DNA of 64,000 nucleotides from Neovahlkampfia damariscottae (GCA_016618085.1 JABLTG010000064.1:33917-97916), one strand, 5' to 3'. Positions 32,142 to 44,169 are shown, counted from the stretch's first letter. Notes: generated from the sequence alone by a model not told the origin. Made by a program: numbers and translations.

Positions 32142-33134
32142 ATGGGAGAAGATGAAGGCTCAAATATGAATAAACAAGTTGATTTATTAATTGAGGAAAT
32201 TAAAGAATTACAAAAAGAACATCAATTTGAAGAAGCAATCCTTAAAACAAACGACCTTTATCCAGAAGTAAATAACAAAGACAGTCTTTATGAAGCTAAA
32301 CTCTTAAGATTAATGACAGACCAAAGTAAGTACAATGGAGAAGAAGAAGAAGCAATTACAAATATCAAAAAATCCATCCATTTATTACAAGATCTCAATG
32401 AAAAAGAAGAGTTGATTGCATCAATAAATCAAAAAGGAAAGTTGTTATTTGAATGTCTTAAACTTGAAGAATCAATTGAAACTTATGAATATCTTCTTGA
32501 ATTGATCAAGGAAATCAACGAAAAAGATGAAAGAATCAAAAAAATTGAATTGGAAATTGAAAACGTTCAAGAATTGCAATATATGAATTTTGAAGCATTT
32601 CTTAATGTAATTTTAGATTTAGAAAAAAAAGAAATGACTAAAGATTTGGAAAAAGAATTTGAAGATCAATACGACTGTGGTCCACTTGAATTTCTTGTTA
32701 GATTGTACAGTAAAATTGCAACTGAATTATTGTCAAGAGATGATCCATTAGCAGTTGTAGGGTTAATGAAAAAAGGAATTGAATTAACAAAGGAATTACA
32801 CTTCCAACAAGTCAATCTAATCTTTAAGAATAATTTAGGATTGGCTTATGCAAAACTTGGAAATTTTAACAAGGCAATGTTTGTTATGGAAAAAACTTTA
32901 AATGAATGTCAAAAGTTAGGAACTATCATTGGTGAGGCGATGGTTTTAAGAAATATGGCAAAAATTAAATTTGAAGTACAGAAAAATGCTCAAAAAGATG
33001 AAACAATGTTGAAAGAAATTCTTGTGGATTTACAAAATTCCATTACTGTTTCTGAAAAAATAAGTGATGATCTTGGAATTGAAACTGCAAAAGAACTTGT
33101 AAATTCTGTTACAGTTGCTTTGAAAGCATTATAA
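32142..33134 (+). CDS. TPR-like helical repeat protein
   Basis: Single exon, about 330 residues, starting MGEDEGSN after a CCAATAA element at 34 bp. The chain is a series of paired helices with TPR-type residues: FEEAILKTNDLYP, ESIETYEYLLELI, LGLAYAKLGNFNKAM, then the last pair with GEAMVLRNMAKI. No other domain is present, so it is probably an adaptor or complex subunit. Partner unknown. Codon use and composition match neighbouring housekeeping genes. Confidence 0.65.
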   Translation: MGEDEGSNMNKQVDLLIEEIKELQKEHQFEEAILKTNDLYPEVNNKDSLYEAKLLRLMTDQSKYNGEEEEAITNIKKSIHLLQDLNEKEELIASINQKGKLLFECLKLEESIETYEYLLELIKEINEKDERIKKIELEIENVQELQYMNFEAFLNVILDLEKKEMTKDLEKEFEDQYDCGPLEFLVRLYSKIATELLSRDDPLAVVGLMKKGIELTKELHFQQVNLIFKNNLGLAYAKLGNFNKAMFVMEKTLNECQKLGTIIGEAMVLRNMAKIKFEVQKNAQKDETMLKEILVDLQNSITVSEKISDDLGIETAKELVNSVTVALKAL

Positions 33135-33174
33135 ACATATTTGAATAATTTAACTTTTATTTTTACTTGCAAAT

Positions 33175-34933
33175 TTATTTCTGTATGTTTGAGAGAGTGG
33201 TGAGAATATCATCTCCTGTGATGGAAATATAAGAAATCATTGCTCCTGAAACAGCGCCTCCAAATCCCATGCATGTCACATCTTGGCCTGTTAAGTAAAG
33301 ATTTTTAATTGAAGTTTCTGGTTTAAATATTTCATTTGAAGATGAAAACTTCAATCCATAAGAAGATCCTTTATAACTTGCCAAGTAATGCTCATTCGTC
33401 AATGGTGTCGCAACATTCAAGTATTCAATTGAATTTTCAATATTAGGAAATTGCTTCAATAAGGCCGATAATAGTTTTTCTTGGACTTTGTCTTTGAAAT
33501 CTTTGTAATCGTTTGATCTGTTTTTCACTTTTTCTTCATTCCATTCTTTTACCCAATCATAATTTGCTTCAGCAATCACAACACAAGTTGATTTATTTGG
33601 ATATCTTTCATTGTGCAGTGGATCTTTTGATGAAGGAAATGAAATGAAGTATCCACATTTATCCCATTCAATATCATTACTTTCTCGAAATTTAATCATG
33701 TTTTTGATATCATGAGAAGGATGAATCCAGTAATTCGCTTTTGGGAGATTCAAATCTTTTGCTGATTTTTTCAAACCGACAAAAAGGTAAAAATGACTAA
33801 CCCCTTCTTTTACTGTTTCCAAAGTTGATTTGAACTGTTTGTTATTTTTTACTAATTTTCCAAAAGTGTTAAATACTCCAGCATTGCTAACAACAATTTT
33901 AGAAAGAATTTCTTCTCCTTTTGATGTTTTTACACCATAAGCTTTGTTATCTTTAATAAGAATTGAGTCAACTTTAACTTTAACCAGCACTTTTCCACCA
34001 GTTGCTTCAATTGTAGGGATAATAGATTCAGAAATTTGTTTTGGTCCCCCTACAGGATAATATCCACCACTTTTACCATAATGAACAGCAACAAGTGATT
34101 GAATGATAAATGATCCTTTGTCAGATGGCAAAGATCCATGATCTCCAGATAAATAGCATAATGTGAACATCAGTTCTTTGGACATTCCTAATTCTCCACA
34201 CATTACCTCTTCACATGTTTTATCTCTGTATCCACTGTAATATCCAGCAAACAAGTAAACAATGTAAGATAACCAATTTGGTAAAATTTTGGTTGCAAAG
34301 AAAATTCCACATCCATCAGAGACCTTCTTGGTCAATTGAAAATATTTTCGAATTTTTTCTTCTTCTTTTGGAAATATTTCAACTAAATTTTTGATTGTTT
34401 CTTCTAATTGTTGCTTCCATTCCATTTTCACGCCTTCAATGATTGAAACATCGTAAGATTCACCCATTGATTCCCATTTCAATTCATAATCAGTGATATG
34501 GTCTAAAATACCTCTTAAGGGATTGACTTTATTTTCTTTAAGTTTCATATCTCCAACATAATGAATTCCAGTGTCAAATTCGAATCCTTCATCTTCAAAG
34601 CAATGACAACAACCACCAGCTTCAAAAATAAAAGAAAAAAAAGTTGTTACCAACATCATGTTGTTCAAGAACAAGAACTCTTCTACCTTGTTTTGAAAGT
34701 AATCCTGCAAGAGATAAACCTCCAATTCCAGAACCAATTATAATTGCATCCAGATCATCTGGAACAACTCCACTTTTTGTTGAATATATTTGCTTGGAAT
34801 ATTCATAGTTTGATTTTACTTTTCTATCAAACGATTTTGGTTTGAACCAGTTTTTGAATTTAAACTGGAATAGTGTCCATATAATATACAAAATAATAAA
34901 AAGAACAAAGAGCACTGTGACGTGTAAAAACAT
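33175..34933 (-). CDS. RETSAT/carotenoid isomerase-like FAD oxidoreductase
   Basis: Two exons; the first encodes an N-terminal membrane anchor ([18 protein letters not shown]) and the dinucleotide-binding motif [20 protein letters not shown]. An intron near 34622-34656 follows LEQHDVG. The second exon has [44 protein letters not shown] and near the end [19 protein letters not shown], typical of the retinol saturase / CrtISO family. Human RETSAT reduces all-trans-retinol at the 13-14 double bond in the ER; the substrate in this organism is unknown. Length (about 570 residues) fits the family. No CCAAT box lies within 65 bp of the ATG; the nearest, in coding sense, is about 90 bp away. Confidence 0.85.
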
Positions 34934-35318
34934 GTGAATTGTTTAGCTGGATAATATTCACTCCTTAAACAGTATATCCGGAAAAAAAAAGTCCATTTCT
35001 TCCGTTCGAACGAATAAATCTCCGATTGGATGTTTATTCTCCGTTTGTTTTTTTTATTTTGAGAATGGTGAACTGACCCACTGTTAGTAATTTATTGTCC
35101 TTGATTATTTTTGTTTGGTTGATTTCAATTCATTATTAATATAAAAAAAAAAAAGTAAAAAAGTGGAAGTAATTTCTCTTCACAGTCTCAAGACCAAAAG
35201 ATTTTTTTATTCTCCATCAATTAAGTCACAAAGGAATTATTTTTAAATTTGTGCTAAAAATATCTCTTATTGGACAGTTCAAATATCCAATCATCGGTCT
35301 CCAAATTTTTCAAACAAA
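34934..35318. other. Intergenic region between divergent RETSAT-like and CCT4 genes
   Basis: AT-rich, with A/T homopolymers near 35140-35165. Two CCAAT boxes (35024-35029 in RETSAT sense, 35287-35293 in CCT4 sense). I see no coding potential or RNA gene in it. Confidence 0.5.
35287..35293 (+). promoter_or_regulatory. CCAATCA element of CCT4
   Basis: Ends 26 bp before ATG 35319. Confidence 0.5.
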
Positions 35319-37032
35319 ATGTCTCAACCAAAACAACAACAAAAATATAAGAAAGGAAATAAAGGTGAATCTATGTTAACTGAAGAAAGTAGATCAGTTG
35401 ATACCAGAAAATCCAATATTTTAGCAGCCAAAGGTAAAGAAAAATAAAAAATTAAAAAATTAAAATTATAGCTGTTGCTGATGCTGTCCAAACAAGTTTA
35501 GGACCAAGAGGTATGGATAAAATGATCGTTCATCCAAATAATGAAATTTTAATCACTAATGATGGAGCTACAATTTTGAAGCAATTTGAAGTAACTCATC
35601 CTTGTGGAAAAATGGTATTTTAAAAAAAAAAAAAAAATTAAAAATTTAAGTTGGTAGAAGTATCAAAAGCACAAGATATTGAAGCAGGTGATGGAACAAC
35701 TTCAGTTGTTATTCTCACTGGAGCTTTATTAGATGGAAGTCTTAAATTACTTTCAAAAGGTATTCATCCAACAATCATTTCAGATTCATTCGGATATTGT
35801 TCAGATGAAGCTGTAAAAGTTTTAGAAAATATGTCAACAAAAGTTGATTTAAAAGACAGAGATTCATTAGTCCAATCAGCTAAAACTTCATTAGGTTCAA
35901 AAGTAAGTTTTTTTTTTTTTAAAGGAAAAAGGTTGTTTCACAATATTCAGATATACTTGCTCCATTGGCTGTAGATGCTGTTTTAAAAGTAATAAACCCA
36001 GAAACTGATGTAAACGTTGATTTAAAAAATATTAGAACAGTTACCAAACTTGGAGGTACTTTAGATGATACTGAATTAGTTGATGGTTTTGTTTTCAATC
36101 AATGTGCAACAACATTAAAACAAGGTCCTTCAAAAATGAAAAAAGCCAAGATTGCTTTAATTCAATTTTGTATTTCACCTCCTAAAACAGATATGGACAG
36201 TTCAGTTGTTGTTAGTGATTCAGCTCAGATAGATCGTCTTTTAAAAGAAGAATCAAAATATCTTTTAGATTTATGCAAAAAAATTAAAAAATCAGGATGT
36301 AATGTTCTTTTGATTCAAAAATCAATTTTACGTGATGCAACAACAGATATGTCACTTCACTTTTTAGCTAAAATGGGTATCATGGTTATTGAAGATATTG
36401 AAAGATCAGAAGTTGGATTCATAAGTACAACACTTGGACTTAAACCAATTGCTCATATTGATTTATTAAAACCTGAAAAATTTGCTCATGCTGATTTAGT
36501 TGAAGAAATTGCTGTTGGTGAAGAAATGTGTGTTAAAGTTTCAGGAATTCAAAATCCAGGTAAAACTGTTACAATTCTTGTTAGAGGTTCAAATTCATAT
36601 CTTCTTGATGAAACAGATCGTTCAATTCATGATGCACTTTGTGTTGTTCGTTCATTAGTTAAAAAAAGATTCATGATTGCAGGAGGTAGTGCTCCTGAAA
36701 TGGAAGTTTCATGTCAATTATTAAAAAAATCACGTGAACTTGAAGGAAATTTATCTGTTTGTTGTCGACAATTTGCAGAATCACTTGAAGTAGTTCCAAC
36801 TATTTTAGCTGAAAATGCTGGTTTTAAACCAATTCAAATGGTTACTGAATTAAGAGCTGCACATGCAAAAGGTGAAAAAAATTTTGGAGTCAATATAAAA
36901 AAAGGAATCGTTTCAGACATGGTTAAAGAAAATGTTGTACAACCATTATTAGTATCAACAAGTGCATTAACATTAGCAACAGAAACAGTTAGACAAATTC
37001 TTAAAATTGATGATATCGTTGATACAAGATAA
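35319..37032 (+). CDS. CCT4: CCT4, T-complex protein 1 subunit delta
   Basis: Four exons with short introns (near 35432, 35615 and 35902). Chaperonin marks: [29 protein letters not shown] (ATP site) and [10 protein letters not shown]. The delta-specific end [23 protein letters not shown] (shown here over the last 23 residues as [11 protein letters not shown] and [11 protein letters not shown]) matches human CCT4. It is one of eight subunits of the cytosolic TRiC/CCT ring that folds actin and tubulin. Full length (about 530 residues). Strong preference for a few codons suggests high expression. Confidence 0.95.
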
Positions 37033-37068
37033 AATAAAAATAATTTTTTCTCAATTACAATCTTTTAT

Positions 37069-37758
37069 TCAAAATAATGAAGTAAAGGTATTCCAAATCA
37101 TTGAAATCATATGTTCTCCAAAAGGTAAATATGTTAATATATACCATCCAAAAGAAATCATTTGAATGATTATTAAAAAAAATACAATTCCAAGTGATTT
37201 CATCATTAACGAAAAATATAAAGTTAATATTAAACTACCTACAAATAAAATGGATGGTATGATTCTATTCAAAGTTACCATTGACTGTATTTGTCTAAAT
37301 GGACCAACAATAAACATTGAACTTAAAAATAAACTTGAAACTCCTAATGTATAAAACAAAGCAAATAATCTTGGTGTCACCAGGATAAATGATAAACAAA
37401 CAAAAGCTAAAATGAAATTTAAAATTCCAAATGCAAAAGTTATTCCAAAACCGTACATTCTTTGTTTTGATGATAATGTGATATATCCTTCATATTTCAA
37501 TTGTAATTTTTGAAACCATGTTTTTTCTCTTTCATCTTCTTCATTGGTTATTTTTTTTTTTAAAGTTGTAATTTGATCTGTAAAATTTGAAAACCAAGAA
37601 GTATCATCTTTTCTTACAACTTCAATTTCTTCAGTTTTAGTTTGAAACCAAGCATTGGATGGTTCTTCTAAATCTTTATTTATTACAATATCTTCCAGTT
37701 TTTGACCTGTTGTAGGTTTTGCTGGGTTGTTTCCAATTAAATTTTGAAAAAAATTCAT
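37069..37758 (-). CDS. SFT2-family vesicle transport protein
   Basis: Single exon, 229 residues. A polar N-terminal half (NAWFQTKTEEIEVV) ends at TWFQKLQ, then four membrane helices with the SFT2 signatures RMYGFGITFAFGILNFILAF and PRLFALFYTLGVSSLFLSS, and FIVGPFRQIQSM. In yeast, Sft2 and Got1 act in retrograde fusion with the Golgi. The protein sits downstream and convergent to CCT4 with a 36-bp gap. The CCAATCA at 37822 is 64 bp from the start and is the longest such spacing I accepted. Confidence 0.88.
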   Translation of the reverse strand: MNFFQNLIGNNPAKPTTGQKLEDIVINKDLEEPSNAWFQTKTEEIEVVRKDDTSWFSNFTDQITTLKKKITNEEDEREKTWFQKLQLKYEGYITLSSKQRMYGFGITFAFGILNFILAFVCLSFILVTPRLFALFYTLGVSSLFLSSMFIVGPFRQIQSMVTLNRIIPSILFVGSLILTLYFSLMMKSLGIVFFLIIIQMISFGWYILTYLPFGEHMISMIWNTFTSLF

Positions 37759-37854
37759 TTTTCAATTTGTTTGGTGATAACTTCAAGTGAACACCAAAAA
37801 AAACTTCAAGGATGAAATTATCCAATCAAATCATTTTTTTTAAAATATTTATTC

Positions 37855-39589
37855 TTAATCTTCACTCCATTTAATATTATATCTTGCAGCCAAGTAATCA
37901 CTTTCAACAGGACCTCTTGATCCAAATGGATATGTTTCAGGTATGATTGAATTTTCTTCAAGATTTTGTAAAATTGGAGTGAACAACTTCCAAGAAACTC
38001 TTAATTCTTCTTCATTGACAAAATTAGATTTCTTTCCTCGAATTACATCACCAACTAATCTTTCATAAGCATCAGGAATTCTTTGAGTTGATTTTGATTT
38101 ATAGGTAAAATCGAGTTTACTTGTTTTAGTAATTTCTTTTAAACCAGGTTGTTTGTTCATAATACTAAAGTAAATAGCTTCATCAGGTTGAACTCTAATT
38201 ACAAGTTCATTGGTTGTTGTAAATCCTGTATATAAATTTGCAGGTACATCATGAAATTGAATTCTAATTTCAGCTTTTGATTCATCCAATCCTTTTCCAC
38301 ATTTTAAGAGAAATGGAACACCATCCCAACGACGATTTTTAATATGTATAACAGCAGCAGCAAACGTTGGAGTCAATGAATTATCATCAACTGATGGATC
38401 TTCTCTATATCCAGGATATTCTTTTCCTTCGTATTTACGTGATTTATATTGACCAACCACAATGTCTTTATCTGAAATTGGAGCAACTGAACGGATTACT
38501 TTGATTTTTTCACTAATGATATCTTCAGATGCTAAACTAACCTTTCAATTGAAGTTTAAATTTTTGTTTTTTTTTTTGTTACTGGTTGTTCCATAGCTAC
38601 CAAAGCTAAAATTTGAAGTAAATGATTTTGCATGACATCTCTAATGATACCATATTTATCGAAATAGCCACCTCTTCCTTCAACCCCTAATTGTTCTTTA
38701 AAGATAATTTGAACACTTTTAATGTTGCTTCTGTTCCAAAGAGGATCTAAAATGAAAATTTTTAAAATTCAAGAATTTGCTTTACCAAAAATGACATTTG
38801 CGAATCTTAGAACTAATAAATTTTGGACAACTTCTTTTCCAATGTAATGATCCATTCTGTAGATTTCTTCTTCTTGAAATACTTGGTTAAGTCCTTTTGA
38901 AAGATGTTCAAATGATTTTGAGTCTCTTCCGAAAGGTTTTTCAACAACAATTCTATTCCATCCACTATGTGATTTAACATGATTTCCTACATTTGTAGCA
39001 GCTTTTATAAAAATATCTGGTGGTAAACTTAAGTAGAATAGTCTGTTAACAACTTTAATGTGTTTTGATTCGAGTTCTATGGCTTCAAGTTCTTTGTTTA
39101 ATATTTTATAATCATCTTTTTTATCATATGATCCAGCTACATAAAAGATGTGTTTTTTAAATTCTTCATAAAGTTCGTTTGTTTTTTCATCTTTGATGTG
39201 TTTTTCCATGAATGGCTGAAGGTTTTTAATGAGATCCTCTTTTGTCAATTCTTAATAATGTTAAAGATAAAATGTATTTCAAACTAGATCTTGCATATCC
39301 AACTGTTTTGTGTTAAAAAATAAAACAAGAATTTTTTACCAACTTGAAAATGCTTTGGTAAAAGGTTTTGAATGAATAAAAGAAAAGCAGCAGGGAATAA
39401 TTTTCTTTTAGCTAAATCTCCAGAAGCTCCGAAGATGATTATTCTAAAAAAAAAAAAAAAATTAAATTTTTTAACAAGTTTTGTTTACGAGACAGAATCT
39501 GATGATTCAACTGTGTGTTCAAAAACATCATCAAAATCTTCACAAGAATTTGAAGGTTTAAAAGTTGACGGTGTTGAACTTAAACTCAT
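37855..39589 (-). CDS. Glucose-6-phosphate 1-dehydrogenase
   Basis: Six exons. The first (39589-39488) gives a Ser/Asp-rich leader; a GTAAAC..TTTTAG intron leads into the NADP site [15 protein letters not shown]. Then VGYARS, the catalytic block [15 protein letters not shown] with RVVVEKPFG-type [37 protein letters not shown], the substrate/structural block [10 protein letters not shown], and [11 protein letters not shown] at the C-terminal side. It catalyses the first step of the oxidative pentose phosphate pathway, giving NADPH. About 500 residues, full length. Its start faces that of 6PGD across 118 bp. Confidence 0.94.
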
Positions 39590-39639
39590 TTATATTGGAT
39601 TAATGACTCCGAGATACTTTGGTTTGATAAAACCCCGAA

Positions 39640-39646
39640 CCAATCA
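39640..39646 (+). promoter_or_regulatory. CCAATCA in the G6PD / 6PGD divergent promoter
   Basis: Central box of the 118-bp gap, 62 bp from the 6PGD ATG. A second box (ATTGG, 39594-39598) sits five bases from the G6PD ATG. Confidence 0.5.
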
Positions 39647-39707
39647 TTTAGTTTTATAACAAAAACATTGCTTTTTTAGCTCAACAAAATTTAACCGACT
39701 TCAAAAA

Positions 39708-41175
39708 ATGAGTTCAGACATTGGATTATTTGGTTTAGCTGTCATGGGACAAAACCTTGCTTTAAATATTGCAGAAAAGGGATTTTCTATTTCAGTTCAC
39801 AATAGATCACCACAAAAAGTTGATGATACAGTTGAAAGATCAAAAAAAGAAGGAAATGGAAAATTTGCATTGACAGGTTATAAAGATATGGAATCATTCA
39901 TTAAATCACTTAAAAAACCGAGAAGAGTAATTTTATTAGTTCAAGCTGGTCCAGCTGTTGATGCAACTATTGGTTTGAATTTTTCACACAAAATTAAAAA
40001 CTTTATTAGAAAAAATGATGCAATATTTAGAAAAGGATGATGCTATTATTGATGGTGGAAATGAATTTTATGTTAATACAGAAAGACGTCAAGAAGAATG
40101 TTTAAAACAAGGTGTTTTGTATTTAGGAATGGGTGTTTCAGGAGGTGAAGAAGGAGCGAGATATGGTCCTTCGTTAATGCCTGGTGGAAATAAAGCTGTT
40201 TATGATTCAATTTCTCACATTTTAGTAAAAGTTGCTGCTCAATTAAAAGATGATGGTCCTTGTGTTACATATATCGGACCAGGAGGTGCTGGAAATTATG
40301 TTAAAATGGTACATAATGGAATTGAATATGGTGATATGCAACTTATTGCTGAAGCTTATGACCTCTTAAAAAATATTGGTGGCTTATCAAATGAAGAATT
40401 AGCAAAAGTATTTTCAGAATGGAATGACAATGAACTTCAATCATTTTTAATTGAAATCACAGCTAGAATTTTCACAAAAAAAGATGATGACAAAACAAAA
40501 GAAGGAGAATTAGTTGACAAAGTTTTAGATTCAAGTGGTTCAAAAGGAACAGGAATGTGGACTGTTCAAGAAGGTGCTGCAAAAGGTGTTAGTGTTACAA
40601 CTATTTCATCAGCTTTGGATCAACGTTATATTTCATCTTATAAACAAGAACGTATTAATGCTTCAAAAGTACTCACTGGACCAAAAGTTGAATTGACAAA
40701 AGAAAAAGAAAAATTCATTGCAGATGTTAGAAATGCTCTTTATTGTGCTAAAATTATGTCATACACTCAAGGTATGAATTTACTCAAAAAAGTATCAGAC
40801 GAACAAAAATGGAATTTAGATTTTGGTGAAATCTCAAGAATTTGGAAAGGTGGATGTATCATTCGTGCTGTATTTTTGGATAGAATTAAAGCAGCTTATG
40901 CAAAGAACAAAGATTTACCTTCACTTCTTTTAGACGAAGATTTCAAAAAAGAAATCATTGAAAGACAAGATTCTTGGAGAAAAGTTGTTTGTACTTCAGT
41001 TATGAGTGGAATTCCATGTCAAGCATTTTCAGCTTCTTTGGCTTATTATGATTCATACAGAAGAGAAAAATTACCAGCTAATTTAGTACAATCACAACGT
41101 GACTTTTTTGGTGCTCACACATATAAAAGATTAGATAAAGAAGGAACTTTTCATTCAGAATGGAATGATCAATAA
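39708..41175 (+). CDS. 6-phosphogluconate dehydrogenase, decarboxylating
   Basis: Two exons; the intron GTTTGA..TATTAG (near 39972-40007) is followed by EKMMQYLEKDD. Family marks: IGLFGLAVMGQNLALNIAE (NADP site), IIDGGNEFY, YLGMGVSGGEEGARYGPSLMPGG, the catalytic block VKMVHNGIEYGDMQLI and a C-terminal YDSYRREKLPANLVQSQRDFFGAHTY segment (shown split as YDSYRRE and QRDFFGAHTY). It converts 6-phosphogluconate to ribulose 5-phosphate plus CO2 and NADPH, two steps after G6PD. Full length (about 475 residues). Head-to-head with G6PD suggests joint control. Confidence 0.95.
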
Positions 41176-41255
41176 AAATTAAAAATTTTTGTATGGTGAA
41201 ATGAATTTCTCAAAATGTCAAAAAAACATAAAATAAAGGTCAGTTTGGTGTTTAT

Positions 41256-41817
41256 TCACATTTTTCTTTCAATCAGCTCATCAACTTCTGGTATGACTTC
41301 TTTCAATTCATTCCATTCATCCATAGAAAGAGCTATACCTTTTTTACCAGGTTTCATAACACCATTAGCATCATAGTATTCTCTAATTTGAACATTCCAT
41401 TTCCCACGAAACTGTGAAATTGTTATTCTTCTGTTTCTTGGCAACTTTAGAAAAAATTAAATTTTTTTTTTTTTTAGAAACTGATACCTCAAAGTAAGGT
41501 TCGCCTTGTTCATCTGTTTTAAATTTGGAGTTTGATTCAACTTTTTGTTTTTTAGTTTTTTGAGGAAGTTCAAATTTTGGTGCCTCTTTTATTTTTTTTG
41601 TTTCTTTTTTTGGTACAACTGCAACAGTTTCAACATGTTCTTCAGATGTTTGATTTACAGTTGACATTAATATTTCTTTTATTAAATCTTTTTTGTCTAA
41701 TAAATTGATGCCATATTCTTTTTCAATGTTGGTTCGAACTGTCTTTAAAGAATAATTTCCATCTTTACAATTCTTCACATATTTTTCAATTTCTTGTGTT
41801 AATTGTTCCTTTTCCAT
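41256..41817 (-). CDS. SUB1/PC4 (KELP-type) transcriptional coactivator with DEK-C domain
   Basis: Two exons with a homopolymer-rich intron near 41443-41490. The N-terminal 60 residues match a DEK_C helical domain (YSLKTVRTNIEKEYGINLLDKKD in two parts: LKTVRTNIEKEYG, LLDKKDLIKEIL). The C-terminal 60 residues are the PC4 single-stranded-DNA-binding fold (RRITISQFRGKWNVQIREYY, then GKKGIALSMDEWNELKEVIP). This two-domain form is typical of plants (KELP) and several protists, unlike human PC4. Function: RNA polymerase II coactivation. I start it at ATG 41817, 30 bp after an ATTGG box; an in-frame extension upstream would run through that box. Confidence 0.88.
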
Positions 41818-41942
41818 TCGGAATGTTGACACAATACTGTGATTTAATTGGACAACGGTTTTTTTGAAGAAATTAAATTGTAAAAATTTGATCAAATTGT
41901 TTATTTTTTTAAAAAAAAAAACCAAAAATAAAATAAAGAATC

Positions 41943-41949
41943 TGATTGG
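41943..41949 (-). promoter_or_regulatory. CCAATCA element of striatin
   Basis: TGATTGG in coding sense, 16 bp before ATG 41965. The SUB1 gene on the other side has ATTGG at 41847-41851, 30 bp from its ATG. Confidence 0.5.
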
Positions 41950-41964
41950 ATAAACGAAAAAAAC

Positions 41965-43884
41965 ATGTCAGAGGAATATTCTTATGCAGGAGGTAAGCTA
42001 AAACAGAAAAATTAAAGAAATTACAAATAAAAGTTTTAAATTTTTTGGATAAAGAATTCAGAAAATTTCAAGACAAACAAGAAGCATGGGAACTTGAAAA
42101 ATCAGAACTAAAATCAGAAATTTCAACTTTGAAAGAAAAGAATTTAAAACATGAACATATTCAAATAGATTTATTAAAACGGATAAAAATGTTAGAATTT
42201 TCATTGAGAAACGAAAGAAACAAACAAAAAGTTGAAGATGATAGTATTTCTTTATCACTTCGAGCAACATCAAAATTTACACAAAACCAATTAAAACCTG
42301 TTGCATTACCACAAACATTTCAATCAAAAACACCTGTTGCTTCCGAAACTCTCAGAAAGTTTTTATTTTTTTTTTTAATTTTTTTTTTATACGTTCAGAT
42401 ATCTACAAGAATTGTCATGCTCTGAAGTTTGGTCTTTGATTTCAAAACCATCAAACGTAGTTGCACAATCTTTAGGAGTTACTCAACTCACTGATATTGA
42501 TTCAACATTTTCAAAATTACAATTAACACCAAAAACAAATCAACAACAACCTGATATACAAATATCAAAACCTGGTGATTCAGATAGAATGGAAGAAGAA
42601 GATTTTGGAGCTACAGTTAAAATATCATCAATGAATAAAAATCCAACGAAAGAATTGACTGATGAAGATTGGGAAGCAATGTCAGATGAAGAATTGACAA
42701 AAAGAGTTTTGAAAAAAAAAAATTTAACACCAAAACTTTTTTAGGCAAGTGAAAAGTTTAAAATTTCAGATCTTGAAGGATTATTAGGAACAGGTAAAAA
42801 AGATAAAAAAAATAAAGAAAAACACACTTCCAAACATTTTTCTATGGATGAATTAGGTGAAATGGGTTCAATGAAAATAACAGATCAATCAAAGAATTTA
42901 GAAGATAATGCAGTGAAAATTACAAAAAGTCATGATCCTTGGAAGACAAAATATACTCTACTTTCACATTTTATGGGTGTTCGTTCTTTAAATTTTCATC
43001 CAAAACAATCCATTTTGTTAAGTGGATCCGAAGACGGAACTATGAAATTATGGGATTTGAAAAAGAAAAGATCATCCGATAATGAACCAATACATACATT
43101 TAGAGGTCATATTGGAGGTGTTTATTCAGTTTTATTTTTAGATGAAAAAGAAGTTGTTTCTGCTGGAGATGATGGTGAAATCAAGATTTGGGATTTACCT
43201 TCATTTTCACAAAAAGTATATAAAACACATGGAATTGCTGTTCCTTATTTGAAAGGTAATCTAAAAGGACACAAAAATTCAATTTGGAGTTTATCAACAA
43301 ATTTCAATTCAAAAAAATTACTTTCTGCTTCTTCTGATCAAACTGTCAAATTATGGGATTTTGAAGATATGAAAGATTTAAAAACATTCAATTTGGATAA
43401 TATACCAACATTTGTTTCACATTTTGATTCATCAAAATTTTTGTATTCTGACATTTCTTCAAATTTAATTTTGAAAGATATTGAATCTGAAAAAACAATT
43501 TGGAATGTAAATTCAAACAAAAATGATAATTCATTAATATATCAATTTATTCAACATCCAACTTTGCCTTTAATCATTTCAGCGCATGACAATAAAATGA
43601 TCAAATTTTGGGATTCAAACACAGGTAAATTAGTTCATGAGTTGGTTGGTCATAAAGATTCAGTTACATGTTTATCAATGGACCCAAATGGATCTGTATT
43701 TTTATCAGGTAGTCATGATAATTCTATTAGAATGTGGGACATTTCAACAAAAAATTGTATTCAAGATATTTCATCTGCTCATAGGAAGAAATTTGATGAA
43801 TCTGTACTTTCAATGTCACATCACTCAAATACATCTTATTTTGCATCAGGTGGAGCGGATTCTATCATTAAAGTTTATCAATAA
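41965..43884 (+). CDS. Striatin-like WD40 protein (STRIPAK scaffold)
   Basis: Four exons. After MSEEYSYAG an intron (41992 onward) leads to GVLNFLDKEFRKFQDKQ and a coiled coil with RRIKMLEF-type RIKMLEFSLRNERNKQ, the hallmark of striatin N-termini that bind PP2A and calmodulin. A serine- and acid-rich linker follows, then WD40 repeats (SGSEDGTMKLWDL, SAGDDGEIKIWDL, SASSDQTVKLWDF, SAHDNKMIKFWDS, SGSHDNSIRMWDI, SGGADSIIKVY). Striatins hold the STRIPAK phosphatase-kinase complex together. The start sits 16 bp after TGATTGG. It diverges from SUB1 with 147 bp between start codons. Confidence 0.9.
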
Positions 43885-43912
43885 AATTTGTTTATTTTAT
43901 TTAATTTCCGAA

Positions 43913-43919
43913 CCAATCA
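43913..43919 (+). promoter_or_regulatory. CCAATCA element of the 60-residue gene
   Basis: Ends 20 bp before ATG 43939; the main reason to accept that small gene. Confidence 0.5.
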
Positions 43920-43938
43920 TTTTTTCTGTTTCATACAA

Positions 43939-44121
43939 ATGTCTGAAAGTTTTGAAAAAGTTGAGTTCACACAAAAAGATATTATGGAAGCAATTGAAGA
44001 AGAAAAACAAAAAGGAAATTCAGATGAAGTTTTTTATACAAGAGAAAAATTAATTATCGGTTTAGATTTTCAAAACGAAGAATCTTTGGAATCTTCAATT
44101 GAAAGAGCATCAAATTTGTAA
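43939..44121 (+). CDS. Small acidic hypothetical protein (60 residues)
   Basis: A short frame starting MSESFEKVEF and ending SIERASNL, strongly acidic and helical. I recognise no family. Support for it being real is a CCAATCA element 20 bp before the ATG, a normal stop, and a fit in the tight gap between striatin and PRMT5. It could instead be a first exon of a larger model, but no good donor site is visible near its end and PRMT5 starts 48 bp later. Confidence 0.45.
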   Translation: MSESFEKVEFTQKDIMEAIEEEKQKGNSDEVFYTREKLIIGLDFQNEESLESSIERASNL

Positions 44122-44169
44122 TCAAAACAATTTTATTTTTAACAAAAAATCAGAAATTTTGATTTCATC

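Noticed and set aside
35615-35650. Poly-A/T tracts as transcription terminators or pol III stops
   Set aside because: They fall inside GT..AG introns, where A/T homopolymers are usual in this genome.
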